DNA from: Siphonodentalium dalli
Taxonomy: Eukaryota; Mollusca; Scaphopoda; Gadilida; Siphonodentaliidae
Direction: 5' to 3'
NCBI GenBank assembly: GCA_032622095.1
Contig: CP136065.1
Span: forward strand, 38,786,732-38,850,731
DNA: 64,000 nt
The notes beneath the pieces were generated by a model. It worked only from the letters and a program-made list of their open reading frames with translations, did no database searches and was not told the origin of the DNA. Of the stretch, positions 36,580-47,901 are shown in pieces (position 1 is the first letter of the stretch; every line of letters begins with the position of its first letter). The translations under genes were made by a program, and so were the position numbers.

Positions 36580-37080
36580 TTAAAGGCACGTGCGGCCTTA
36601 ATTGTCAAAAATATTCATATTTGTTCCAAACACCGTAAACAGAAAAACATTAAAACGCATACAGTTCCGTTCATATATACAATGACCATCGCGTAAACAG
36701 CATGTTATCATAAAGACCTACTATATTTTACCTAAGCAAGAGCCTGGTTGTGTTACAGAAGACAGCACAATGCTACTGGCTAATCACACACAAATGGATA
36801 AACGCTCTTTATTAGTTCCAAATCAGGTATTCACCAACAAAGAACGCTCTTTATGTTTACCATCATAATATAAACAAACACCAGAAAAGTAACTTTTTAT
36901 GCTTTTGTTTACATAACAATGGTCAGACATATGACCATAACATACTGTTTATGCGATATTTCTTATTTGTATACGGACAAAGTCTATCTACATTGTTATG
37001 TTCTTTCTGTTTGTGGCGATTTTTGACGAGTGGAGATATTTTCACAGGATACCCACCGCCAAGGCCAACCGTGTCTTTAA
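36580..37080. mobile_element. MITE, TTAAAGGCACG family, copy D
   Basis: It runs from TTAAAGGCACGTGCGGCCTT to AAGGCCAACCGTGTCTTTAA and is nearly identical in body to copy B. It abuts the 3' end of the - strand LINE at 37085. Confidence 0.75.
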
Positions 37081-37084
37081 ACCT

Positions 37085-37758
37085 ATTTTATTAGTAACAA
37101 AAGCTAAAGGGATCAATACACAAGTTTAAAGTAACTTACAAACGTCTTTCTCCCACGCACAATTTAAATAAAATTACATACATTTGCCTGAACATTAAGA
37201 ATAATTCGAACACATCAAAAGAGCAACAAGGTGTGTGTATATTCAAATTATGAATAATACATTCAGAACTGTTGGTTTTTGATCAGTTCTGAATCGGAAT
37301 TATCTGCGAAAATAGAAAGTGAAGTTACTAATTGCACGTCGAAGGGAAAAACTAGATTTAAGTTGGCTTTATCACTTGCTGTGTGTATTCATTTTTTAAA
37401 CCGTTTGGTTGCAACAATGTAATGGTGTACTGCTATGCTTAGTTTTTCACATTGTCCATATACAGTATAGTTACGTAAGTGGTTCCAAACAATAGAATTT
37501 CTAATGTTATATGATGAATACCAATCGTTTTAAGTTTATCCAGTAATACATATCTTTATTCTGTGTATAACTGTTGACAATCAAAGAAGAAATTGTGGAT
37601 ATTTTCAAGTGCACCATAAGAGCATATCGGTGAATCCGATCCGATCTTACGCTTGCCCATTACATGCACATATTCCTATTCTGCGTATAGGTACGACTAA
37701 GCCACGACAGTACGATACTGACGTTAGACTATATAGCTCCATTCTCATCTATATCCGC
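37085..37758 (-). pseudogene. Decayed LINE ORF2 C-terminus and 3' UTR
   Basis: On - the stretch 37560-37650 reads KIGSDSPICSYGALENIHNF and then FFDCQQLYTE. This is the C-x2-G-x2-E-x3-H(N)-x4-C region of Jockey/CR1-like ORF2. It is followed by LLDKLKTIGIHHITLEILLF. Stops and frame changes are present. The 3' UTR resembles 42905-43330. Upstream sequence is broken by the hAT-like element at 37767. Confidence 0.65.
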
Positions 37759-37766
37759 CATTCACC

Positions 37767-38307
37767 AGGGGTGAAAAAAATTCTTCCGGCACGTATGCCG
37801 GGGTGGGTGGGTGGTCAAAGCCACCAACAAGCAATTTTTTCCGCAACTAAAAAAACAATTTCCTGCTTGTTTTTTAGTGTTTTGGCAATGAGTTGGGCTT
37901 CAAAACCACTTTGAATGAGAGAAATAATGTAATTCTAACTGGTAAACTGACTGCAGGCAGTTATCGTGTTGTATTTTGTTGCAAATTTTGAAATCCAAGA
38001 TGGCCGCTGGCAGCCATGTTTTTTTGGCCGAATGACCTCAAAATGACTCATTCCTATTTACATGTCCATGTTAACATCCATGATAAATAGTATGCACAGA
38101 AATTCATATACAGCTGTTTACAGTGAATTCTCCCCCCCCCGCAAATCTCTGTTTTAGTCTTAAAAGGGGGGGTGGGTGTCCAAAAATGGTCGGAAAAAAC
38201 TGCCGAAAACGGAAAAAAAATTTGGCGGTGGGGGTGGGTGGGTACAAAAAATGATCGAAAGGGAAAAAATGCCATACGTGCCTGAATTTTTTTTCCGACC
38301 CCCCCTG
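37767..38307. mobile_element. hAT-like non-autonomous element, copy 2, with 8-bp target duplication
   Basis: CATTCACC occurs at 37759-37766 and 38308-38315. The ends are (C)AGGGGTGAAAAAAATTC and GAATTTTTTTTCCGACCCCC then CTG. GGCACGTATGCC and CATACGTGCC are part of the termini. Two GGGTGGGTGGGT tracts lie inside, plus AAATCCAAGATGGCCGC. An 8-bp duplication and CAGGG ends support hAT. It inserted into a LINE remnant. Confidence 0.8.
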
Positions 38308-38315
38308 CATTCACC

Positions 38316-38890
38316 GGTATAAAGAATGGTCAAATAATATACGCACAGAAAACCACCTGCAGCAATTGGTATTGTGTGGTATTATGTTATCGCCGCTACA
38401 CGAATAAATGATACCCCAAGGTACCACTATCGCCCGCTTATATTATCTGAACACATCTACAGATGAAGAAAACACATTTCCGTGTATATATACTTGTGGA
38501 ACTAACTGGGAAAATCGAGTCGGGAGTGAATGTGCATTTCACGAGTTGTATTTGAAAACTGTCTTCACACAGGAATTTGGACAACAGTTCGAGATTCAGA
38601 ATGTAGAATAGTCATGTCCCGGTTATACGAACAAAGCCCACATTGATACCTTTCACAGTTATATACCGATGCCCTTCAGAAGGACTTATGTACCCCGCAT
38701 AATTACATTTGATGTCAATGTCAATGCATATATGACACCGATATAACACAAGACAAATAGTGACCAGGCGTTAAATACGCAGTTCTTTCTGACATCGCTG
38801 TTTCTAGTGCATATGACATAAAAATGCTCAAGAATAAACAGTAATAAATTATACACCTCGTGCACGCGAAAGGTCCGAACAATATTATAA
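38316..38890. other. No recognised gene
   Basis: This may contain more of the decayed - strand LINE split by the hAT-like element. The 67-codon frame at 38408-38611 (+) is not recognised. Confidence 0.35.
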
Positions 38891-38894
38891 AGTT

Positions 38895-39055
38895 ATTATA
38901 CAATGTTGTGTACAGTATGTGTTTTTCTTGTACGAGTCCAGGTTGTGGTGAAAAGTCATATTAGGCGAGACACGCAGTGTCGAGTCCAATATGACTTTTC
39001 ACCACAACCTGGACGAGTACAAGAAAAACTCATACTGTACACAACAATGTATAAT
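38895..39055. repeat. Long hairpin with GTCGAGTCC spacer
   Basis: The arms are about 68 bp and near perfect. ATTATACAATGTTGTGTACA pairs with TGTACACAACAATGTATAAT, and GTGGTGAAAAGTCATATT pairs with AATATGACTTTTCACCAC. The spacer is AGGCGAGACACGCAGTGTC then GAGTCC. The 92-codon frame here is palindrome translation. Confidence 0.9.
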
Positions 39056-39459
39056 GACATTTTTATTATCCATCTGTATGTTTATCCAAATTTTGGGAAT
39101 AAAACTTTTGTGGTTATTTTTGGTATTTGTCGGCACTTAATTCTCTATAAAAGCCTGTATATTGATCATCAGAAAGCATGATTTGGAAAAGTAAACACGG
39201 AAGTGAGAAAAAAAAAACTCAATGCGGAAGTGAAACGTCTGCTAAAATCCATCAGTGTTGCGCGCGCATCACAATGTCACCGATTCATTTCGCATTAGAG
39301 TTAATTCGTGACGTCACGGAGTCCCAATAAAAAAGTGATATTGTACAGTCGGGAGTCAAAATTGACTTTCGGGAGTCCAATATGGTTTTTTCCAGGACTA
39401 TCACGTGGCTTCTTTTTAAGAATGTCCCGTAGCCGATGTGGTCATATCGTGGATATCAT

Positions 39460-39690
39460 CATCGTAGCCTTGCATGGCGTGACGAGGAGGTCGTGGGTTC
39501 GAACCCATGGATAATCGGGACCAATGTCAAAATTAATCCGAGTTGAGATATACTGGTATCTGAATGTGCTATTCCAATAGTAGCATGGCCATTTCGATAA
39601 GACATGATCACGCACAATGAAGCAATGAACCCATCATAACAAGCCAGTGCCCCTCCCCAATCTGATATATAGATGACACTCACTCGTATA
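39460..39690 (+). repeat. Possible tRNA-derived SINE remnant
   Basis: GGTCGTGGGTTCGAACCCAT at 39489-39508 contains a perfect B box (GGTTCGAACCC). The upstream CGTAGCCTTGCATGGCGTG could be a decayed A box. No cloverleaf can be folded, so this is not a tRNA gene. Confidence 0.4.
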
Positions 39691-39699
39691 TTTTGAAAC

Positions 39700-40840
39700 T
39701 GCGTTCTATTTCAGAAAATGGCTTCGTGACTGGAAATCTGAATTTGCATGCAAAAATGTCTCGACCGCTTCTAGATCCGAATATATCCAGTCTTCGCTCG
39801 TCCACTAACCATGGCCATTAATCAAGGTCCTCGGTCAAAACTGATGTGTTAAGTCTTCGTGTTAAAATGGTGAAGTCATTCGTACAAGCCTTTTGTAAAT
39901 TGTCGAATAAGAATGATTCTATATGCACACTTGGGACTTGTCTTACATCTATACTAGCGCTCGGTGCATAGTCTATCTTATATTCCAAGTTTTAATTCTG
40001 GGAGTGAATGTAGTTTGGCAAATTGGATGGACCAAATTGGACGTTATTCCATAATTTGTAGGTACTAGTTACCCATGTGATCGAACCTATAGACAATTCA
40101 ATAATAAGTTGGGAACATAATTATATAGTACAACAAATATATGGGATCACGACCAATTCATATTTGTTGGTACCATATCAGTGCCCATGTATACATCTCC
40201 ACATTGCGAGCCATACAATACCCACATCATACATATTGTATAAATTGCAGCATGTAAACAGAACATTTCAGTGCAACGCATCATTTTGGATTGACTATAT
40301 ATAATGCCATGAATCTCTACTCAATCTACGCCAGTATAGAGATTGGATTGTTTATTTTCACAAATTATGATACATAATACAGACATATAATAATCTGTCC
40401 TGAAAATTGCACAGGAGCGGCATGCATGGTCAATACAGGCCGTCTTCCTGTCGCCCCTATGCACAGTATAGAGCAAGTGTATGGCGATCATATTGTTGTG
40501 TGACAATCGAGGTGTGGCATGACCGTCAGCTATGGTTCAGAAGATTTATTAAATTTTTGGGGTTGTGTTATATTCATCGGCAGCTATGTTTAAATATATG
40601 TCTATAAAATTATGTGTATATGGATTTGTGCCCTTAAGTGGTGAGTATGTCAGGGTTACGGTGCATGGCGGGGACACGTGTCTTGAGCGAAATTATACAC
40701 AATACATGTGTACTTATTATATAATTATTGTTCTAATTACTTTCTACAATCTCGGCATTCCGCGTTGTCACAATTTACTGAGTTCTTATAGTGCATGTTA
40801 TTGCACATTTATAATTATGGAAGATTTAAATATGGTTCTG
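39700..40840. other. No gene recognised
   Basis: The overlapping frames 40077-40912 have no recognisable domain. Confidence 0.4.
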
Positions 40841-41212
40841 CTAGCTGCAATTTTGTGTATTGGGTCCAAGCTCTTCCACACACAAGGGAATGAGTATCTT
40901 GGTAGAATTTAGGAGAAATTCGACGTTCAAATTGTAGTAGCCAAGTTGCCGGACTGTCGTTGGTTGATATATAAATAAATTTTCGAAAGACGGCGGGAGA
41001 TTTTTATTTTTCCAATCGTTCATGAACAGTGCGATTTGAAGATGATACAGGTCGTGGAATTTGAGTATTTTTAGAATTTTGAACAACGGCTCTGTGTGAC
41101 TGCGATATCCTTTATTGCATAAGATCCGGATTGATTTTTTTCTGTAGCGGGTATATATACATAGCCGAGAGGTCATATTCCACCAGTACAAAACTTGGGA
41201 AATGAGCAACAT
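40841..41212 (-). pseudogene. LINE reverse transcriptase C-terminal fragment (CR1/L2-like)
   Basis: The - frame includes RKKSIRILCNKGYRSHTEPL, FKILKILKFHDLYHLQIALF and LPPSFENLF. This is the conserved 'QKKAIRII...SHT.PLF..L.IL.L.DL' segment after the RT palm in CR1/L2-like LINEs. The frame then runs through a TVRQLGYYN segment. The 5' part and catalytic domain are absent. It is open over about 120 codons, so decay is moderate. Confidence 0.75.
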
Positions 41213-41340
41213 GAATTTCGTTACTTATTCCTTATTCGCAAAATATCGGACACGGAAGTTTATAACATTGAAAAAACAACACAGGTAACAGGTGAAGGTA
41301 TTTATACACCAACTGGAGATTGCACGATTTATGTGCCATT

Positions 41341-41388
41341 ATGAGTGATTTTGATCTGCGTCACTTGCAATCATGGAATTTCTCCCAG
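41341..41388 (+). CDS. Candidate first coding exon of the rolling stone-like gene
   Basis: ATG at 41341 opens 16 codons, MSDFDLRHLQSWNFSQ, ending at CAG|GTAATT (donor at 41389). The exon ends in phase 0, and the internal exon at 58398 starts with a whole tryptophan codon. The junction would therefore read NFSQ|WTNNP. Rolling stone-family proteins have a short N-terminal stretch followed by an (S)QW motif just before the first membrane segment, which fits. The implied intron is about 17 kb. Another first exon upstream or within the intron cannot be excluded. Confidence 0.42.
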
Positions 41389-41520
41389 GTAATTAATTAA
41401 ATGTTTATTGCGATATCGGCTCACACAAGTCTAAAAAAACATCCAGCTGTGACCACCCCCTACTGTGAAGTAGATTATTGAGGAACAAGTTTTAAGAAAA
41501 AAATATGTTCCCTGCCTTGT
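41389..41520. other. Putative start of intron 1
   Basis: Non-coding sequence after the donor. Intron 1 would run to 58397 and hold most of the repeats listed between. Confidence 0.35.
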
Positions 41521-41845
41521 TTGATGCGAGATCAATTCTGGAAATTGATGCACTACCCACTGGATCGGAAATTTACAACGGGTAACTTACATATAAGTTT
41601 GCTAACTGTTGGGCGAATTTCACATCTTCCCTTATTCTTGACGAGTATCCATTTTTGGGGCATGGGTGGCGTGGTACTCACGTTCATAAAATTATGTTTG
41701 TTCGTACCTCCACGCATTTGTTTATTGCACCTATTTAGATATTATTTCTGGGAGAGGAGATATATGTAAGTATGTATGCGATTGGGATAAACTTAGTTTG
41801 AAGTGTACTGCCGTAAAACACACAAACAGCGAAGCCATGACTTAT
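41521..41845 (+). repeat. Duplicated segment, copy 1 (no MITE)
   Basis: ATTCTGGAAATTGATG, TTTACAACGGGTAACTTACA, GCTAACTGTTGGGCGAATTT and TTCTGGGAGAGGAGATATAT match 43581-44273 in order. This copy keeps the empty site GTTTGCTAACTGTTGGGCG. The last part (GATTGGGATAAACTTAGTTT near 41781) recurs at 42325. Confidence 0.85.
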
Positions 41846-42904
41846 GTTTCGTATATGTGTAATGCACTGTCAGAATTGGTAAGACCATCAAAAAGTTCCC
41901 AAGTTTTGAACTGGTGGAGTATATATATATATCTACGGGCGTAGCTAGAATAGAGATCCATGTCATGATTTACACACCCAGCAGCAAACAAAAAGCTTCG
42001 AACAGAACGAACGTCATGCAGTAGTGACGTAGTTAACGTCATTAACTGCGCAACCGACAGTCAAATTGGTTAGAAACAAGAAATTCTCGAAAAAACAGTA
42101 TAACTTTAATTGCGACTATTAGCCGTCATATCAAAACAATATATCAGTGAAATGACATCGTATTTTCAGAAAAGAATGTGTTATCATTGAGTAATCATTG
42201 CTAGAGGCAGGGGTTAACACAATAATTGTTAAATTATCTACTGTCTTTCCTTTGCCGCAAGACGTTCATAGGGTAACCCTATTATAATTTCTCTGCCACA
42301 CATCCGTAATATTTATACCGCGTGATTGGGATAAACTTAGTTTGAAGTGTATTGCCGAAACACACAAACAGCGAAGTCAAACGGTTGGCCAGCCCAGAGG
42401 ACCGCCGCGTTACTGGCTAAACTTTATTCATATAATGCACTACTTGTATGCAGTTTCACACACTGTCCGTTGGAGGACCGCTATGTTGCATAAGTCATTA
42501 ATGATGGATTGGTGTTACTGCGGTGCATGAAACGCGTACTGGGGATTACATTAGTAGTGTACCTTGATGAAGAAACAAATAGCGAAGACCGTTAGTAATA
42601 GCTCGATCAGGCCTATACTAAAATGCGGTCCACGGGACAGCCAGTCGTCACAGGAGAAAACTCTAAAAAAAAACTTGGAATTAAATATAAAGGATCCGAG
42701 GAATTTTGTTCTCTCACAAGTAAGTCCTTGTGCAATTTAAACATGATATATCTCTTCACAACAACAACAACAACAACAACAACAATAACAATAACAACAA
42801 CACAATCAACAATAACAAAAATCTCATTGAAAATCTTTCTGAACGTTTGCGTTAATATTCTCCGAAGAAAAAAAAACACACATGCAAAAGGAGCATCTGC
42901 ATAT
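41846..42904. repeat. Partial repeat of segment end; (CAA)n microsatellite
   Basis: GATTGGGATAAACTTAGTTT followed by CACAAACAGCGAAG occurs at 42325-42378, repeating 41781-41838. A CAA/AATAAC tract spans about 42757-42822. No gene recognised. Confidence 0.7.
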
Positions 42905-43330
42905 TGATTTATGATTTAAAGATATTTTATTGTATATCAATTGTAGAATACATGGGGATCAGGACACAAGTTTTGTCAACTTAGTGACATCTCTCTCCCA
43001 CACAAAATGTTTAAAATACCAGTTAAACTAGATGACAGGATGAAATTTGTGTATTTAAGCAGTGAAACAGATGTGAATATTTGTACAGAGTGTGCTATGA
43101 ATGGGTTGGTTTTTTTGTGTTGCCAGTTTTTTCTCTCACGTTGTCATAAGTTGTGTCTAAAAATGCCGGGCATTTAAATTTTAAATTGTTTTCAATGACA
43201 GGTTGTCATAATGGAGAAAAATAAATGATGTTACCCAACGTTTGGTTGCAGTAATGTAGGACTGATGCACTTACTTCTCAAAAAAGTTTTATAACAGACA
43301 TATGTTCAATCAAAAACGCGCAAATGGCTC
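42905..43330 (-). mobile_element. LINE 3' end remnant
   Basis: On - the sequence contains CAGTCCTACATTACTGCAAC then CAAACGTTGGG, and GTGTGGGAGAGAGATGTCAC. Both resemble the LINE remnant at 37085-37640. It ends with ACAATAAAATATC. Coding content is degraded beyond recognition. Confidence 0.45.
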
Positions 43331-43580
43331 CCTATAGGCCGTGGACAAATAGGGAAAAACTTATTTCCTGGGGACAGAAACTCTTGCTACCTGGTGTCTG
43401 TTACTCAAATTGTTTATTTATACATGTACCTCTGAATCAATGCATAAGCTAGAGAATCGATACATCACTTTTAAAAAACGTATTGAAGTTAATTATCAGA
43501 GTGTCAGCCCTGTTCCTCACAACATGATCACGCGCTCAGGGATGTGGATATGAGAATATCGTTCGATAAGTGAGCGAGTT

Positions 43581-44273
43581 AAATTCTGGAAATTGATGAA
43601 CCACCCACTGGATACTCTGAAGGATGTTAAGGAGGAGGTCATGTGACCAATTTTTAATGGGGATTTCCATGCAAATCTCTGGTGTAAAAGTTGCACAATG
43701 GATTGAAAATTTACAACGGGTAACTTACATGTAAGTTTGCTAACGCTGAAGGGGTCACTCTCACCAAAAAAAAAGTGCTGAAGGGTACACAGGATTTTAA
43801 AATGTGCTGAAGGGTGCAGGTTTTTGAAATCTCGTTTTAAATGACGTTTAGTATTCGTATCTAGAGAATGATTGTTTGCGTTCCAATGAACATTAAAATG
43901 AACAGAAAACAAACTGCTATTGGGCATCAGACTTTCAGAAATGCAGTTTTAGAAACGGTGTTAGTGCCGATCACAAACCATGTGTACCATTCAGCACATT
44001 TTCCAAACCCTGTGTACCCTTCAGCACTTTTTTTGGTGAGAGTGACCCCTTCAGCTAACTGTTGGGCGAATTTAACCTCTCCCCATATTCTCGGATCACA
44101 GGTCCCCTGGTGCGATACCACCACTACAAGGATAAGTGTCCATTTGGGGGGGGGGCATTGGTGACGTGTTACTCACGTTCATAACGTTATGTTTTGTATG
44201 TACCTCCACACGTTTATGTTTATTGCACTCATTTAGATATTATTTCTGGGAGAGGAGATATATGTAAGTTGGA
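43581..44273 (+). repeat. Duplicated segment, copy 2 (interrupted by a MITE)
   Basis: The same landmarks as 41521-41770 are present. Additional sequence between CCACTGGATA and GGATTGAAAATTT is missing from copy 1, where a deletion between two TGGAT sites is likely. A G-run GGGGGGGGG occurs near 44147. Confidence 0.85.
43745..44055. mobile_element. 311-bp MITE with about 90-bp inverted termini and TAAC duplication
   Basis: GCTGAAGGGGTCACTCTCAC starts the element and GTGAGAGTGACCCCTTCAGC ends it. The next blocks, GTGCTGAAGGGTACACAGG and CCCTGTGTACCCTTCAGCAC, also pair. TAAC flanks both sides (43741-43744 and 44056-44059). Copy 1 of the segment has a single TAAC and no insert, a paralogous empty site. 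The open frames 43517-43927 and 43868-44164 are by-products. Confidence 0.9.
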
Positions 44274-44511
44274 ATAATTTGTGCCCCGAACCCCTTTGTA
44301 AACAACATTATTACGTATACATGTATGTATTACTATGTACATGACTTATGTTTTGTATATGGGGGTCTACAAATAAAATATGTTTAAAATGAACATGCAA
44401 TTATTGTACATATTTTACCTATACTTCTCTATAGCTATAAAATCTTATAATTTTATTTTTTGCCTTTTTGTCCTTGCATGGTTATCTGGTGATCGGTTAT
44501 TAATGAAGTTT

Positions 44512-44549
<38 letters not shown>

Positions 44550-44599
44550 CGAGAGAGAGAGAGAGAGATATAGAGAAAGAGAGAGAGGGAGAGAGAGAT

Positions 44600-44633
<34 letters not shown>

Positions 44634-44760
44634 ACACACACAGCGAGTAAGAGACAGATAGAGAGAGAGAGAGTAAGAGAAAGAGAGAGGAGAAACATGA
44701 ATATACTAGAGTACTATAATTATACGAAGTAAGATTAAGAGCGAGAGAGGGCGAGATAAT
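44512..44760. repeat. (GA)n-rich low-complexity tract
   Basis: Long GAGAGA runs with CACACACA and GATA interruptions. It is read on both strands as RERERE and SLSLSL frames, which are not proteins. Confidence 0.95.
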
Positions 44761-44785
44761 GAGGGCGAGATGCATGTTTTATTTA

Positions 44786-44932
44786 AGAAATAAATACACG
44801 GTGTAGAGGTGTGTATGGTCAAGTTGTACCACAAAAAAACTGATTGTAGGACGACGCGTAGCGGAGTCCTACAATCAGTTTTTTGTGGTACAACTTGACC
44901 ATACACACCGATACACCGTGTATTTATCTCTT
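44786..44932. repeat. Long hairpin with GCGGAGTCC spacer
   Basis: TAAATACACGGTGTA at the left and TACACCGTGTATTTA at the right enclose TGTATGGTCAAGTTGTACCA and its exact complement. The inner part is AAAACTGATTGTAGGA / TCCTACAATCAGTTTT. The spacer is CGACGCGTAGCGGAG. Confidence 0.9.
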
Positions 44933-46254
44933 TTGTAATACGACTGAAAGTTTATGGTCACAATTCGACTGAATAGTCAACGAAATACTGCGCTTTTTCG
45001 GTCTCAGGTGAGAAAACATTTCGTGGTGTAATTCGTATTGGGCGTACTCGATTTATTTGCATGGAGTACTCCGGTAATCTTGTCTTGTTATGAAATTCCC
45101 CCGTTGACTTTTCGAGGCACCTCTTCTAGAAAATAATCGTTGTGATTGTCTAAAAAACAATGTGTTTTCAGCGGCGCCCGTGCCTTTCATTTAAATTGTA
45201 CAGGAAATACGATTGCGGTCATTTCTGTGTTGAACGTTGTTGGGACAACATGAATATGATCATCGACTATGGACCATTTTCCTTACACAAAGCGATCTAA
45301 ATGATCTAGTTTACTAAACTAATCTTATCCCCCTTCTGTACTGGTGAACAAACGCTTTCATTTTCAACTTTATTCCGAAATATCGAATATGATCGAGATT
45401 CGAATCGACGAATGCACAGCCCGGCCCCATGGATTTATTTTGTCATTTAATATACTTATTAAGTAACTTTCTTTGGTCGTAACATATATCAATATACCAT
45501 AACATCATTTGGACCATATTCATTGGCAACCAAACTGGTTTCAAGCGACAAATCGCTTGAAAATTCGCAAGATTGTCAAGATGTAGCAAAATTCAAAGGG
45601 TTACGGGTGCGGGTGTACTCCGTTGATGCCCCGTTTGCGCGGAGTTAGAAAAGACGGGAAAAGTCGCGTGCGGCGATCTGAATAAACCGATTTTTTTCGT
45701 GGTACAATCGGAAAAAGTAGAATTGTACCACAAAACTGGAACGAGATAGCCATGGTAACTCGGGCCACTGGCCAATCAGAACATGGCTTTTAAGCATAGT
45801 TAGGCAGGGTCGTATTACAATCCGGTATATACGAAGTCAGATCAATGTATCGGAATAAGGCAAATACTAAAATAGAGTCGTGCGCTATATTCTCATCAAT
45901 ATATTTCTGTCCTTTTTACAAAGATTAAAATATAAGGAATTATTTTTTATAAAGCCGTAGTGCATTTTATATCATCTATGATTAGTTATGTTATGTTTTC
46001 AGAATTGCGATTATTTTGGCTTTGAAAGAAAACATGATTCGGAAGTCGTGTTAAAGACATATTGAGGACTTATTTCAGTGAATAAAACCGATCAGTTAGT
46101 ATCCAAACACTCTCTCCACTGGAAGAATGTAGCAATCAATTAAGATTATTGAAAATTCCAACCACATAAACAGTACCAATTCAGAGAACACAACGTTTGA
46201 ACTAAGCATAAATGTAAATAATTACTACTTTATTCGGGACGAATTATTCGGCAT
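44933..46254. other. No gene recognised
   Basis: A short imperfect inverted pair (GTGGTACAATCGG / GAATTGTACCAC near 45700) is the only structure noted. The - frame at 45593-45775 is not recognised. Confidence 0.4.
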
Positions 46255-46480
46255 AAACATTACGGCAATTACAGTAATGCCCTAATTAATCGACTCCATA
46301 ACCACGGCATAATTATGGGTAACTTTTCAGGATTTAGTCGGAAATATGGCTTGTTGTCATTCATCGGAAAGCTCTGACAACAAGCCATATTTCAGACTAA
46401 ATCCTGAAAAGTTACCCATAATTCTGCTGTGGTTATGGAGTCGATTAATTAGGGCATTACTGTATTCCGCCAACATTAGT
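46255..46480. repeat. Long hairpin, GGAGTCGATTA family, copy 1
   Basis: ACAGTAATGCCCTAATTAAT pairs with ATTAATTAGGGCATTACTGT. CATAATTATGGGTAACTTTT and CGGAAATATGGCTTGTTGTC lie inside with their complements. The tip is ATTCATCGGAAAGCTCTG. A relative lies at 50581. Confidence 0.9.
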
Positions 46481-47115
46481 CACTGCATGTAATTCGTTGA
46501 TATCAATGACGCTGTTTTCTTTCTATTTTTATATCAAATGTACGAAAAAATAACTTATTTTGGCATGATTCTGTGTTATTCAGTTCTGACCACCCAACCG
46601 GAGTGTTTCTCACCACTTTAAGGGTATACCCCCAAAAAACTAATGACCTCACAATTCACAGTGCACCGAACGTCTCCTATATGTCATGCGAATGTCGCCT
46701 TGAAAAATAACAAATGAACTGGTACAAATATCGGTCCATTGGTACATATTCTTGCTTTGCCGGAGGCATTTTTCTATGTGCTTCGTAACCTTATGTTCTG
46801 CCCAGGTGCATATGTATATGGAAAAGATCAGATAACGTATTAGTGTATTATATAACAAAACGAATGTTGTGTATAATTGTCATCCCTTATTAAGATAAAT
46901 ATTAGAAATGTCCGAACACTGTCAGTATGGCGTCGTTGTGCTCTTGCGTGCATGGGGCATGGCTCATTCATTTGTTCATATTTACTTAGACATTTCAATC
47001 GAGAACAAATAGTTCTTTTCAACGCCTATTCATGATCTGAATCTGAACCAATGAATTCGAAGGCGTCATCATATCATGCAGCTCTAATTTGTAACTTTGA
47101 ATAATGCGTGTCCCA
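46481..47115. other. No gene recognised
   Basis: The - frames 46649-46858 and 46840-47022 are not recognised. Confidence 0.4.
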
Positions 47116-47123
47116 ATATGGGG

Positions 47124-47290
47124 GTTCCGGTGGCTCAGTTGGCTAGCCGCCAAGCGATGGCGAACTCGTTTCGATTCCCGATACAGTCCTACTAGTATTT
47201 GATTTACACACTCTTAACATTCGAAGTGCTGAAACAACACCTCCGGTGCCGTATATAATACTTGCTATAAGTATACCTCAACAGAACATA
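47124..47290 (+). repeat. tRNA-derived SINE-like sequence
   Basis: TGGCTCAGTTGGC (47132-47144) fits the A box and GTTTCGATTCC (47169-47179) fits the B box with one mismatch. The spacing suits an RNA polymerase III promoter. The would-be acceptor stem does not pair, so it is not a functional tRNA. The following TTTACACACTCTTAACATTC with CCTCCGGTGCCGTATAT probably is the SINE body. Confidence 0.55.
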
Positions 47291-47451
47291 CGTCATACCA
47301 GTCGTCTAGTCACGTGGTATCCATGATCCAATACAGATTATTCTGAAAACTTTCGCGCTCTCAACATTTCGTCAAAGCCAACAAAAACATGTATACATAC
47401 ACTTCGTGAAGTGTTAAAATCGTAACACCTTACGTGCTCAACAAACACCTA

Positions 47452-47806
47452 CAAGGATAAGATGGATGTAGAACTCGGTATGAGTAGAGGATAAGATGGA
47501 TGTAGAACTCGGTATGAGTAGAGTACTAGTATAAGATGGATGTAGAACTCGGTATGAGTATAGAGTATAAGATGGACGTAGAACTCGGTATGAGTGGAGT
47601 ATAAGATGGATGTAGAACTCGGTATGAGTAGAGTATAAGTTGGATGTAGAACTCGGTATGAGTAGAGTATAAGATGGATGTAGAACTCGGTATGAGTAGA
47701 GTATAAGATGGATGTAGAACTCGGTATGAGTAGAGTATAAGATGGATGTAGAACTCGGTATGAGTAGAGTATAAGATGGATGTAGAACTCGGTATGAGTA
47801 GAGCTG
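47452..47806. repeat. 34-bp minisatellite
   Basis: About ten units containing ATAAGATGGATGTAGAACTC then GGTATGAGTAGAGT. Some units have insertions (ACTAGT) or single substitutions. Frames read on - (47438-47875) are repeat translation. Confidence 0.95.
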
Positions 47807-47901
47807 GTGCACTTGAGTTTTTTGAGTATACGCATATGGATTCATTCTAATTCTAGTTATAAATCTCAATAGCATTCAATATCCTTCACGTTATGCATGT
47901 T

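Noticed and set aside
38903-39181. 92-codon open frame
   Set aside because: Most of it lies in a perfect hairpin, so the two halves are complementary sequence.
43517-44164. Two overlapping open frames of 136 and 98 codons
   Set aside because: They overlap on opposite strands and cross the inverted termini of a MITE.
44380-44775. Arg-Glu and Ser-Leu repeat frames
   Set aside because: Translation of a GA-rich tract on either strand.
47124-47195. A functional tRNA gene
   Set aside because: A and B boxes are present, but acceptor and anticodon stems do not fold; SINE-like origin is more likely.
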